Shown: positions 35,115-46,222 of the stretch, piece by piece
How positions within the stretch are numbered: the first letter of the stretch is position 1
Layout: every line of letters starts with the position of its first letter
Translations under genes and position numbers: made by a program
The notes under the pieces: model-generated
The model's database searches: none
The model's input: only the letters and a program-made list of their open reading frames with translations
Told to the model about the DNA's origin: nothing
Assembly: GCF_905147365.1 (NCBI RefSeq)
Contig: NC_056415.1
Coordinates: forward strand, 10,744,001-10,808,000
Length of the DNA stretch: 64,000 nucleotides
Direction of reading: 5' to 3'
Source of the DNA: Aricia agestis
Taxonomy: Eukaryota > Arthropoda > Insecta > Lepidoptera > Lycaenidae

Positions 35115-36182
35115 GTGTAGATTAGTGTAGATTAACCCATCAAGCACCAAAAGCTCACTGGTGAGCGAGACACAATAGAATAACAATAGATTTCCAAGAA
35201 TCCACGATCGAAGGATTAATATGTCCGTGAACCAATCGAAGTACTCGTATGTACCAAAAATGCCCTCGCTTTTAGCGCAGATTCAGTTCTGCGTTTACAC
35301 GCAAGGATTTATGTTTTTTTAATAGGAGTATGTTCTAGTTTTTTTCTTACACCTAGTTTTTTTTCTTACACCTAGATAATAAAATAGTGTTAAAATGTTC
35401 GCATCGCCGTTATCAAGTTAGTGAGCTCATAAATGTTGACGTGTGTGAGGCCACGGTGTTAATCGAGTGATAAATTGTTTAGTCTCTTATTAAATTAACG
35501 GGAGGTAGCTTGTTAGGGTCTAAAGTAAACGATGTATCTTTATTCAGGCTAACAATTTATACATAAGTACTAGTAGTTGTAGAGTATATAGACTCGATGT
35601 GTAACTTATAAGGCAGACCCTACGTGGCCTTACCTAATATAATATAGTAATTTATTTTAAAAAAGCTACGAATGACAAAAACTATAAAAATATAATATTG
35701 TTTGTTTAGATTGAATACGCACAGAAAGTACTACACTGATATTGAAAAAATTTGCCACATATATAGAGTAAGACATTGAGAAGATAGGTGTAGGTATGTA
35801 ATATTTTGTCGCGGAAAATTTACAGTTACCATATAATTCTATTTGTAAGTACAAAGCCAGGAAAACCTCTAGTAGTGAATACTTGTATCAAATTAAGCAA
35901 ACCCCAAAGTAAGTTCACAAAGGAGTTTTTACGTGATTACCTTCATATATCGTATTAAAGGTAAATAAGTACTGATTTCGAATCGACCTTTGCCTGAATT
36001 GAAAAAGGTTTGGTACGCAAGAAAGTATGAACTTATGCGTAAAGATTATTTTATTAAGGTAATAGGGTTTCGGGCGCCATTATGGATCGATGCGCATGGT
36101 AATGGGTTAGGTGCTACAGGTGTGAAAATATTAACTTTCGGGCCGAGACGATAAATCGTCACCGTGTTGAGTCATTCTACAT
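35115..36182. other. No gene; a short tandem duplication
   Basis: TTTTTCTTACACCTAG is repeated in tandem at about 35338-35375. The rest is AT-rich without coding signal. Confidence 0.45.
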
Positions 36183-36801
36183 TAAGGCGGCGTTTCCACT
36201 AAAGCGGAGCGGAGCTTAGCGGTGCCGAATTGACCAATCACCATGCCCGAAATCTTCGCTGTCATTTCGCTGGAATAGCACAATGGGGATTGTCCATTTT
36301 TTTTAAATTTTGCTCATTACAAAAACATTTCGAGGAATAAGGTCAGTGATCATTTTTCTGTATATAAACGAAAAAAATACCCAATAGTTACTTATATTTT
36401 TGAACAAATATGTTTAAACTTTGTTTGACCTTCAATGGCGTTAAATTAGCAATAAATTCGACCAACATTACGTTTCGAACTTTTGGTAAGCTCTCGTATC
36501 AGCTTTCACATAATGAGAACTTGCATTTGACGAACCAGCCATTATAAATAAGATTGAAAGAAAAAACATACTGCAGGGGTCAATTATTGGCCGCCGATGA
36601 TGACGTCAGAGCGAAACTTTAAACATTTATTGAGAAAAAACTAGCCAATGAATTTCAAAATTATTTAATTTATATTCTTAAAATACCCTATTTTAACGAA
36701 AAAAAAATATCAAAAGTACATGTGACTTTTTTTGGACAATGCCCATTGGTCAATTCGGGCACCGCTAAGCTCCGCTCCGCTTCAGTGGAAACGCAGCCTT
36801 A
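36183..36801 (+). mobile_element. MITE with about 60-bp inverted ends
   Basis: The left end (36183-36243: GGCGGCGTTTCCACT, GCGGAGCGGAGCTTAGCGG, GAATTGACCAATC) and right end (36735-36801, complement) match with a few differences. The centre is AT-rich and non-coding. The element is flanked by TTAA/TTAT. An internal GGGGATTGTCCATTT near 36285 has a partner TGGACAATGCCCATT near 36732. Confidence 0.85.
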
Positions 36802-36928
36802 TCGAAGGCATCAATTGAATTTCACGATATACGTTACCCTGATGTACCATCAGAGAAATTGGTTCATTTGCAAATGGCAACCCACGTATTTTGGTCAGGT
36901 TATGCTCAGCCGACAGAATGGGAATAGA

Positions 36929-37224
36929 CGTGGGAGAGCCATGCTTCGGCACGAATGGGTCGGCTCGACCGGAGAAATACCACGTCCTCACAGAAAACTG
37001 GCGTGAAACAGCGCTTGCGCTGTGTTTTGCCTTTTCCCTTCCCTACCCTCCCTTATTCCGTTCCCTTTCCATCCCTACCTTCCCCTATTACCCTATTCCC
37101 TCTTAAAAGGCCGGCAACGCACCTGCAGCTCTTCTGATGCTGCGAGTGTCCATGGGCGACGGAAGTTGCTTTCCATCAGGTGACCCGTTTGCTCGTTTGC
37201 CCCCTTATTTCATAAAAAAAAAAA
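36929..37224 (+). mobile_element. SINE-like element, family Z, near full length
   Basis: The head ACGTGGGAGAGCCATGC starts at 36929. The CGGCTCGACCGGAGAAATAC, GGCGTGAAACAGCGC and pyrimidine repeat blocks follow. The LINE-derived tail runs from CCTATTCCCTCTTAAAAGG (37091) through CCATCAGGTGACCCGTTTGC to poly(A) at 37224. The GAGTGAGTGAGTTTACCGG part of the head is missing in this copy. Confidence 0.83.
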
Positions 37225-38192
37225 TACGACTAACATTGACTAGACGTAACCCGACCAGATTAGTAGATCCACTGTTTGTCTTTGTATACTTTTTTTTTAT
37301 TGGTACATAGCGAACATAATTGATTAAAATGCTCCAATTAATTATTATAATAATTATATCTTAAAGTTAATCATTCAGTTTTCCCTAATGTGAGCCAAAC
37401 ACATGAAAATTCTTAGCATTAAACCTTTAGAACTTAACTCTCATACGAAACCTTAATCCTCATACGAAAATCATTAATACTTATATAAATTGCTAGCAAT
37501 AACCAAAAAGTAATCATACAAAAATGTTTCGTATTTCGGCATCACTGACGTCGGACACGGGGTTTTTGTTCCGATAACTATAATATTGACTATTGTTTTC
37601 GCTGAAAGCCTCCATCAAGTCAACCAGGACCTGACCAAAAATCAATGTAATCCATTTAACAAAACAAATTTTCGCGTCAATTCACATATTTCACTGTTAA
37701 GCTGTGATGTGGAGTTGAACCTTTTTCGTTTGTAGATATTTTCTTAGCACACATTCTGAAATTTCAGTCGCCTTTGACATAAAGAAAACTCTAGTGCGAC
37801 GGCCCAAACAAGATTAATTCGTTGGGTGTAAATATTATCGCCTCTTTAATATAGGATTACAGCATGTAATGTAGTCCATTCTGCTACATAATATGATTAT
37901 ATCGGTAGTAGCAACTAATGAGCCATTATACATGAAATAAAATGCAACGACAGCAGCTTATATTATAATGTTACGTGTTATAAAAGGGGCACAAAAATTC
38001 ATAGCAATATAGAAGTCAAAGGTAACTCTTTCCAGCGCTGTTACCTTCTTATATTATAAGAGACACATACACTCTAAAGAATAGCCCACTTAGTTCTGTT
38101 CCACTCTACCTGTAACTGCACTACTTCGACACAAGGATAGACTCCTGCGTATCAATGACCGAGCTTATTATTTATATTATTATTTATAATTA
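37225..38192. other. No feature recognised
   Basis: AT-rich non-coding sequence. Confidence 0.4.
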
Positions 38193-38380
38193 CTAGCTAT
38201 TTGACCGAGCTTAGCTCGGTATTCAATAAAACACGAATAAAATGACATTTCCTAAAAATGATTCCTAGCTAGATCGAGTTATCGCTCCCGAAACCCTCTA
38301 TATACCGTACTAAATTTCATGAAAATCATTGAAGCCGATTCCGAGATTCCAATTATAAAATTTATATATATATATATATA
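38193..38380 (-). mobile_element. Helitron with a clear 3' hairpin
   Basis: Read on the minus strand, a hairpin ACCGAGCT/AGCTCGGT (about 38202-38218) is followed by about ten bases and CTAG at 38196-38193, then T. A GC-rich palindrome about 10 nt before CTRR is the defining Helitron 3' terminator. The body contains GATTTTCATGAAATTTAGTA. The 5' limit is blurred by a TA run at 38363-38384. Confidence 0.7.
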
Positions 38381-38433
38381 TATAAGAATTGCTCGTTTAA
38401 AGATATAAGATATTAATTATATCAATTTATCAA

Positions 38434-38672
38434 TCTATATATATAAAACTCAAAGGTGACTGACTGACTGATTGACGTAGTGATCTATCAACGCACAGCC
38501 CAAACCACTAGACGGATCGGGCTGAAATTTGGCATGAAGGTAGATGGTATGACGTAGGCATCCGCTAAGAAAGGATTTTGATAAATTCCAACCCCAAGGG
38601 GTTCAAACAGGGGATGAAAGTTTGTATATAATAATACTTCTTAAGGCGAGCGAAGCCGCGGACAAAAGCTCG
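38434..38672 (+). mobile_element. Non-autonomous Helitron, intact
   Basis: Starts TCTATATATATAAAACTC at 38434, contains GGTGACTGACTGACTG and CTGAAATTTGGCATG, and ends GCGAGCGAAGCCGCGGACAAAAGC then CTCG at 38669-38672. The last bases differ from the usual CTAG. It is the uninterrupted relative of the element at 32198-32767. Confidence 0.72.
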
Positions 38673-40480
38673 TATCTAATATACGTTAATAATATTCCAG
38701 AAAGAGGCAGTGTAATTTTTTTTCTATAGGTAAGTACATAATATTATAGAATTACAATAGATATTATAGAAGTACGGTCTACACGGAACTTGTAGGCAAG
38801 CTAATTTAAAGGATAATAATAAGCGCGCTACTGCGATTGCATCAAGGTGGAGTCGCGACGCAATATAATCACGGATTATGGAACTTCTCCGCCTTTTAAT
38901 GTCACCCGGATTAGACGGGAATATTAAAAATACATTAGGAGACATTCACACAAAAAAGTTGAGCGATTACTTCATAATGATTGACAAAGTATTTTGAAGT
39001 ACTATCTCCATGTTCTGTATCTTTTCATGTTTAACTCCCATAAAAATTGTTGCATATAATATATTATTGAATGTTGGAATTTATTCCGATTGCCTGCTTG
39101 TCTCTTGGAAGTCACATAACTTAATGGAACTTACATAGTGCACGCTCCTTAAAATATCTTAATTAGCACGAGGGTACTATATTACATTGATTGACTGTTT
39201 GAAAAGTTGCCGTAAGACCTAAAAGAGTACAGAAATAGTGATGTAAGCGTCATATCAGGTAAATAGTGTATAATACGTACGTTTACATCATCGTGTGAGT
39301 GAATGTAGCAGAATGAAGTGATCAAACACTCACAATGTAAGTCAGCATTTGTCGGCTGACGGCCAACGAGTGCTCAGTAAATTGTGGAGGCATTCTATTT
39401 GTCGCTTACATGAAAACGCTCGTGTTCAATCCACTTGTCGCTTAATACATTCTCTACATCAGACGCTTTAAATACTCAATAGTGACTTATACAAGCTTTT
39501 TCCCGTGGCTTAGTAAGCGTAAAATACGCCTTTCGCTTCCACTTCCGCTCCCTCCTCCGCTCTCGTCTCCACTTAAAAAAAGACCAATTTAAATTATTAA
39601 ATAAAAAAAGACGAGACAATTCGACCGATACATTTAAGCAATATAAAGTTGAAAAATAAAAAAGCATTACAAGCAGGGATGTTAGACGGCCACTTGGAAA
39701 TCCTTGTATCGAGCTGGCTGAAAACTGGTATCGGAGACAGAAAACTGGTACGCCTGTGCTACGCTCCGGCGCTGCGAACACTGATAGACAAATTGTGTCG
39801 GAAGTGGCATCCCAGTGAAAAATAATATTTTAATTTCGTATACTGTTAATAGAGGACAGTAATCATCGAATGCACGGAAGAAATATCATTTTAAACATTT
39901 TATATGTTTACAATTTACTTACTTATTTTATTTTCTTTTTCAAAACTTTATTAAAATGGCTGCAGTTTTTGAACCCACCGCTAAAATAAAAGAAAACGCT
40001 CTTATTATTTTTTTATCAGTTTTACCTAATGTAAAAAACCTACTAGGTCTCCATGACGCTCGAGTGACTACAAAATTAGCACCTTCCCCTCCCCTACTAA
40101 CATATTACGCTGATCTCACTGCTTAGTGCTTCCTAGAGTAGAATGTAAGAGCCAATTTATTTACGTGTTCCATTTTCCATTCCTAGCGACCTTTAAAGCG
40201 CCAACAACAATACATTCTAGTGTTCAATGTAATCTACCCTTCGTACCATTTCTCAGTACATTAAAAATTGCGGAGTGATTTCAATGCGACATTACAAATG
40301 ACGTTGGCGGCACCTCCGACGCCGTGCCTCGGGTATAAATCACCTCTTTGTACCTCCTCCGCACAGCTGATGTATTAGAACATAGTAAAGGCAAAATAAA
40401 TCTAAACCATACTACTATTAATACCAATTAAACTGGGTTTATTTTGCCGCAAAATAAACGCGAAACATTGTCCTTTTTCA
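38673..40480. other. No gene recognised
   Basis: Mostly AT-rich. A pyrimidine-rich stretch lies at 39525-39575 (TCCCTCCTCCGCTCTCG). A sequence resembling a decayed minus-strand Helitron end (CAAGCTTTTTCCCGTGGCTT) is at 39491. Short frames at 39476-39781 and 40402-40617 have no domain. Confidence 0.4.
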
Positions 40481-40640
40481 CTAGCTGTTGTCCGAAACTT
40501 CGTCCGCGTCAGCAAAATGTGATAAAAAAGGAAATGAAAAAGAGAGAAATTTTCCCCTTCCTTACCCAAATAGTAAAAATAGGAAATTGTTAAGTAGTTG
40601 ATCTGATCACTTTTCATGAACCTAAACTTAAAGATAAAAA
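40481..40640 (-). mobile_element. Helitron-like 3' end
   Basis: CTAGCTGTTGTCCGAAACTT at 40481, read in reverse, gives a CGGACGAAGTTTCGGACAAC block ending CTAG then T, a Lepidopteran Helitron 3' end. The other limit is unclear. Confidence 0.5.
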
Positions 40641-40744
40641 CGCCAGTACTGTATAGAAAATCTTAAGGATAACGAATAAGAGTAAAATTATTATTTTTAA
40701 ACAAAAATTGAAACCGACTTCCAATTTGACAATTGATTGAAATT

Positions 40745-40876
40745 GGGCCTCCGGTAAACTCACTCACTCGGCGAAACACAGCGCAAGCGCTGTTTCACGC
40801 CGGTTTTCTGTGAGAACGTGGTATTTATCCGGTCGAGCCGGCCCATTCGCACCGAAGCAAGGCTCTCCCACGTATA
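40745..40876 (-). mobile_element. SINE-like element, family Z, head only
   Basis: On the minus strand the head is complete from 40876 to GAGTGAGTGAGTTTACCGG and GGCCCAATT (40745). It stops exactly where the pyrimidine repeat and LINE-derived tail begin in other copies, so the tail is missing. Confidence 0.8.
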
Positions 40877-42064
40877 AAACTATAAAATATTCATTATATT
40901 ATGTTGGTTTAATGGGGAGTGTTATTGTTACGACTATTGTAGTTTACCCGTTATAGTTGTAGCTATTCGTACAATTCTGTGTGCTGCAGTTAGCTCTAAA
41001 TGCCTCTGGAAAGAATATTTATTATTCACTCTATGGGTTTCCGCGGTCAATATAGAAATTTCTGGTTTCCCCGTCGGAATTTTATATGAGGATTACGTTA
41101 AGGAGTTTAATACTATAATCTTAATATGTATTGTAATGATTTATATTGAACGTTTTAATAAAACTTGTTAAGTTCTTACTTAGTATCTTGACATACACAA
41201 GTTACAATGTTTCCATTGAAAAGCATTAGAGAGTATTAAAAGTCTTGAATAACTATACATTGAGCGGTATTTATTCGAACAGAGTTTCACCTTACACGTC
41301 TCAAAGTTATTTACAGAATGAATCAATCAATGCAATATGGCTGGCTTTTATACCATTTTACACAAAAGAAACGAACTGCCGTTGACAATTCAAATATAGT
41401 AAAATAATTAAAAATGCCTAAGAATAAGTTAAATACATAGTTCTAAATATTAATTAATGTACTTCCCATATTTAAGATAATTATTTACTTAAATATGAGA
41501 AGAGGAAGTTATAACTGAAGTAAATAATCCTTCCGCCATTTATAACTAACTATTTGTCAAAATCAGGTACCTTACTTATCACTATTTAAAATATAATAAT
41601 CACTTATTAAAATTATATATTATATAAACATAATATACCGATTTAAATAAATAAATATAATATCATATAGCTTGTCCATTGACATCCGCTAACAAAAGTT
41701 ATATGCAACATCATAATCCGTACCTTACCTAAAAATTATTTCGTTGAACCTGCCAATGTTATTACCTGTTTCTGTAGTAAACAATAAGACGTCATAATAT
41801 TAACCTCTATTACTTAATAATATTATAATAAGTACTTGTATTACTTGAGAGTTGAAGAAGCTGCTACGAGTGCCCTCTACGAGTCTACGCCGTAGAGTGA
41901 CAGCCTACGCCGTAGACTCGTAGATAACTAATTTATAGTAAACGTCTACAATGCCAATAAAATGTATTCGATATTCGTTATTTTATTTTTATTTATTAGT
42001 ATGGCACCCACATTTCTGTTTAAGTTTAGTTTTAGTAACACGATTGTTCCTAATATATACAGTG
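40877..42064. other. No gene; one hairpin
   Basis: AT-rich. An inverted pair lies at 41878-41896 and 41905-41923 (CTACGAGTCTACGCCGTAG and its near complement, one mismatch). Related CTACGGCGTAGA occurs near 45413. Confidence 0.5.
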
Positions 42065-42324
42065 TGTTAGTGTAAACACCGTTATCCTTGAAACCATCAA
42101 ATGAGCCCGTCAAAATGAACAACAACAACTTTTGCTATGACAACAATGCTGGGAATTCAAAAAAGAAATGCTGTCTTCATACCCATACAAATTGCCGATC
42201 CGGGCATCCGTATGGGTATGAAAACGGCATTTTTTTGAGTTCCCAGCATTGTTCTCAAAGAAAAAGTTGTTCATTTTGACGAGCTCATTTAATGGTTTCA
42301 AGGATAACGGTGTTTACACTAACA
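42065..42324 (+). mobile_element. Fold-back MITE, about 260 bp
   Basis: The ends TGTTAGTGTAAACACCG (42065) and CGGTGTTTACACTAACA (to 42324) are exact complements. The arms continue inward with small differences to the centre near 42195 (CCCATAC and GTATGGG). The two opposite-strand frames here are readings of the arms. Confidence 0.88.
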
Positions 42325-42338
42325 TCTTGCATAAATTA

Positions 42339-42927
42339 TAAGGTGTAACGAAATTAAATGAACATACTTTAAGGTTTGTACGTGTTCCTTGTAGAGGAAC
42401 ACTGTGAAAATAGCAGCGCTGGAAGAGTAACTTTTTTACTTTCGTATGGGAAAATTCATGACGCTGGGGCGCTTGCCCATACAAAAGTGAAAAAAAATCT
42501 TTCAGCGTTACTGCTTTCACAATGAACTCTATATAAAGGATAAATACAATTATCACTTATATTATCACTTTTTTTTTATGAGAATAAGGGTGCAAACGAG
42601 CAAACGGGTCACCTGATGGAAAGCAACTTCCGTCGCCCATGGACACTCGCAGCATCAGAAGAGCTGCAAGTGCGTTGCCGGCCTCTTCAGAGGGAATAGG
42701 GTAAAAGGGGAGGGTAGGGAATAAAAGGAAAGGGAATAGAGAGGGTAGGGAAGGGAATAGGGTAGGGGATTGTGCCTCCGGTAAACTCACTCACTCGGCG
42801 AAACACAAGCGCTGTTTCACGCCGGTTTTCTGTGAGAACGTGGTATTTCTCCGGTCGAGCCGGCCCATTAGTGCCAAAGTATGGCTCTCCCACGTATAAA
42901 TCTCACTTAGTTTTGTTACACCTTGTA
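42339..42927 (+). mobile_element. Fold-back MITE, family 1, interrupted by a SINE
   Basis: Left part 42339-42566 (AAGGTGTAACG, GCAGCGCTGGAAG, GCCCATACAAAAGTG). Right end 42901-42927 (CACTTAGTTTTGTTACACC). Together they match the element at 62-338. The SINE at 42567-42897 sits between them. Confidence 0.78.
42567..42897 (-). mobile_element. SINE-like element, family Z, nested in a MITE
   Basis: Minus strand. Head at 42897-42775 (CGTGGGAGAGCC; CGGTTTTCTGTGAGAACG on the plus strand), pyrimidine repeat at 42700-42765, LINE-derived tail and poly(A) at 42567-42695. Flanks ATCACTT (left) and CTCACTT (right) look like a target-site duplication. The frames at 42557-42893 are SINE readings. Confidence 0.82.
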
Positions 42928-43418
42928 TAGATAACAATAAAGTAAGTTCAATCTATTTATCGATGGCTAAGCGGATCGAATGATCTTTAACGCAATTGGT
43001 CGCGTCCCGTCGTTGATTACTTTGAGTCACTCAACTAAAGTGTTTGTGTACGCGTTGGAGGAACTTTATTAGCGTGATCACACCCTCGTTATAAGCGCGT
43101 GTTTTTATTGCTATGGCATTTTGATTCATTAGTATCGGGAACACACAACATGATGTCTATTAATACTTTTAACAGTCCTATTAAGGTCAGTACATTGCAA
43201 CGCGTCAAGGTGATTTAATGCATTTATGATCGAATTAAAATAAATTGATATTGGTAATTCATTAAAACACCTAAAATTCTATTAAATATTAAATAATCTC
43301 ATTAAGGTCAGGTTTATATTGCAACGTGGCAATGCTTTGCATTTTTAAATGAGTTATTCAGAATTGGAATAGGCAGCTAACGCGTAGTCACACTCTGCCA
43401 GTTCAACGTATGTCTTAT
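42928..43418. other. No feature recognised
   Basis: Non-coding sequence with repeated ATTAAGGTCAG motifs near 43183 and 43304. Confidence 0.4.
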
Positions 43419-43778
43419 TAGCTTTGTCGACACTGTGCCTTTTTCTATTGGTCAAGGGCATGCGTTATAGCGCAGTCAACAGCGAACGTGAGGCATACCC
43501 GCGACGCATGCTCTCTGACCGTATCCAAAAAACAAAAATGACAATAGCTTTGTCCACACTGTGCCTTTTTCTGTTCGTCAAGGGCATGCGTTATTACTTA
43601 TAGCGCAGTCAACAGCGAACGTGAGGCATGCCCGCGACGCATGCCCTCTGACCGCATCCAAAACTTCAAAAATGACAATATTGGCGTTGCGTTCCTTGAC
43701 GCATTCAATTATTGAATGCGCCAATATGAAAGTTGATGACGAAAATTGAAGATGAAAGTGCACAGTGTGGACATAACT
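43419..43778 (+). mobile_element. MITE with its left half tandemly duplicated
   Basis: TAGCTTTGTCGACACTGTGC begins a unit of about 126 bp (43419-43544). It is repeated as 43545-43680 with a nine-base TTACTTATA-like insertion. The right end GCACAGTGTGGACATAAC (to 43777) is the complement of the left end. A further inverted pair flanks 43679-43725 (ATTGGCG, CATTCAAT, ATTGAATG, CGCCAAT). Confidence 0.8.
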
Positions 43779-45625
43779 ATTATGCACTTAAGTGAATTCA
43801 ATTCATGAAATGATGATTTAAAGAATGCATTATACCTCAGCTCGTTGCAAAATAAACCGACCCTTAGTTGACAAAATTTAAACATAAACTCCTGGATCTC
43901 TAATATTAAGAGAGAGCTCAAAGTGTGAAGTAATAAGGATGTGTTAAATCCTTTGCCTACGTAAACAACCATGCTGTTGCATCGCTCCTACGTTTCAAAG
44001 TTCCGTTTTAACATTTACCGTAGCATAATCGCTTGGAAGAGGCGTCGGAGAGTTGTAGTCATCAATATTATAGAGCCCAAGTTTCAAAATCCCCCAACTT
44101 GGGCGCTTGGAAGTTTTAAATGCTGTTGAATTAATCTATTATGTCGTCCCGGGGTGGAACTATCGAAAATTGTTTTAGGAAGCACTTAATACTTATTTAT
44201 AGGTGACTAGATGTTTTCCGCAAAATTAGTTCAGGCAGAAATTTGTTTATCGCGCACCAATCACATGTTGTTCCATCTTTTATCCTTTCCCGGGGCTCTC
44301 GGCTCCTCTCTCTCCGTACGGATAAGGGACTTAAATGTGAAAAGGAATCAGAACTACGGTTAGATAGATACAGTTTCGCATTTATAATATTATGGAAAAG
44401 ATATAATATTCTTAGAAAGATTCAGCGGGAATCATTAAAACAAATACACATTTGCCATACGGCCTTTTATTATCTTACAACTAATAACAATCTAAACGAA
44501 AACTAATGCTCTAAAACTAAACTAACAAATTAATAAATTAATAAAATATTTATCAAGCAACAAAATAACACAAATTAACAAGATGGCTACTAATTTAGGA
44601 ATTGACTACTCAATCGGGCAGAGTTTCCCCTTACCAAAGCGCCTTACCGAAAAAGAGGGAGTTAAATGATCATGCAACGACTTATATAGGCGCTTTTCCC
44701 CACAGTGCTGTCATCAGTAAATTGGTGTTGCCATCCTTGCTGCAGGGTGGCCACTATGCTAACAATATTGTTATTTTAATTTCTGATTGTCTTCTTCAGT
44801 TTTGTCCAATAGGCTTGTCAGAAACTATTAACTTAATTTACAAAACATTTACTTGTAATTTGTAGCCTTCAATACTATAATTAAATTATATTTACTCAGC
44901 AACAATGTATAATATATAAATAAACGACGACCAAACATTAGCAACCATTTAACACATAACTAAATTATTATTTTTATGACTTATGAAATAATCCTTGAAT
45001 AAAAAGACAACTTTATATTTCCATCGTATAATAAAATAGGAAAATTATTGCAAAAGACGCCGAGCAGTTCCCGGGAGAGTGGGTAATTGGAGGTAAACAC
45101 AAAGGCCGGGGTCAATGACCCCGGCACGCGAACTGCACCGCGTTTTTTGGTTCGTTAAACTACTTTTTTGTGGCGTAGCATTCTATTGTATAAGGCCAAA
45201 CCGGCACAAATTCTTGCTGAATACTTTTACATATTTACCATTTTTCATGAAAATTGGGCTTCGTGTAAATTAGTTTCCTGTTATAATAAAGTATAGTTTC
45301 ACGTTATGGATTAAAAAAAGTTTAGTAGTTTATGATTCTATTTTTTTTATACAGAACATCTTTAAGTCTGAACTGAGCTTATCTCAGTAGGCGTTTTCTA
45401 GATTCTACGTAGTCTACGGCGTAGAGCGTGTACAATGTATAGAGTGACCAGTTTAAGCGCGACGTTCGTAGCATATTAAATGTATGCTACGAGAGTCACG
45501 CTTTAAGTGATCAGAGTATAGTAACAATACCTCTCGATTTTGGTGTCAGGTTTGTTTCATATGAAACCACGCCCGACATTACCGCTTTATACCACTTGAG
45601 TGCTCAGATATTAAGACCAGGACCA
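43779..45625. other. No gene; small palindromes
   Basis: An inverted pair GCCCAAGTT/AACTTGGGC lies near 44076-44104. An exact palindrome with 10-nt arms is at 45105-45125 (GCCGGGGTCA arm). An imperfect inverted pair of about 30 nt lies at 45443-45516. No coding signal. Confidence 0.5.
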
Positions 45626-46018
45626 GTAGTGTTAGCACGGCGACCAGCGGAAATGCGAAAGTATGGACAAACTGTGGAAATAAACCTAAGGTGCCGTTCC
45701 GATCTTTTTTCGTTCCGAAAAATTCAATTAAAATGCCACTTTATGACAGACTATAGTCACAAACTGTGGAGATAAACTTAAGGTGCCGTTCTGATCTTTT
45801 TTAGTTCCGAATAATTCAATTAAAAAGCCACTTTATGACAGACTATAGTTCTAAAAATTCAAATAATATCCTACATTATGACATATACTATAGTGTGTCA
45901 TAAAGTGGCATTTTAATTGAAATTTTCGGAACGAAAAAAGATCGGAACGGCACCTTAGGTTTATTTCCACAGTTTGTCCATACTTTCGCATTTCCGCTGG
46001 TCGCCGTGCTAACACTAC
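45626..46018 (+). mobile_element. MITE with three arms
   Basis: The left arm (45626-45745: GTAGTGTTAGCACGGCGACC, then GGTGCCGTTCCGATC) is complementary to the right arm (about 45890-46018). A second direct, more diverged copy of the inner part of the left arm lies at 45752-45850. The minus frame at 45851-46135 reads the right arm. Confidence 0.82.
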
Positions 46019-46222
46019 AGTTCCCAAACTTTGTCTACTGCCCACTTTAAGAGCAAATTGTGTTTTAGCGCCCCTTTGTTTCAATTTAAAATGCATTCCG
46101 ATGAAATACATCACCCATAAGCCTCTATACAACACCTCAATTTTTTTAAGGGGCCCTTTAGACCTTCAGCGCCAACAGGGGGGCGTTATCGTCCACGTTG
46201 GGAAATACTGCTCTAGACTTTG
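46019..46222 (+). mobile_element. hAT-like MITE
   Basis: Starts CAGTTCCCAAACTTTGTC and ends GTCCACGTTGGGAAATACTG, inverted ends of the CAG-TTCCCAA type typical of hAT elements. It directly abuts the preceding MITE. No 8-bp target duplication could be seen. Confidence 0.5.

Noticed and set aside
42088..42301. Two opposite-strand 63-codon proteins resembling each other
   Set aside because: They are readings of the two arms of one fold-back MITE.
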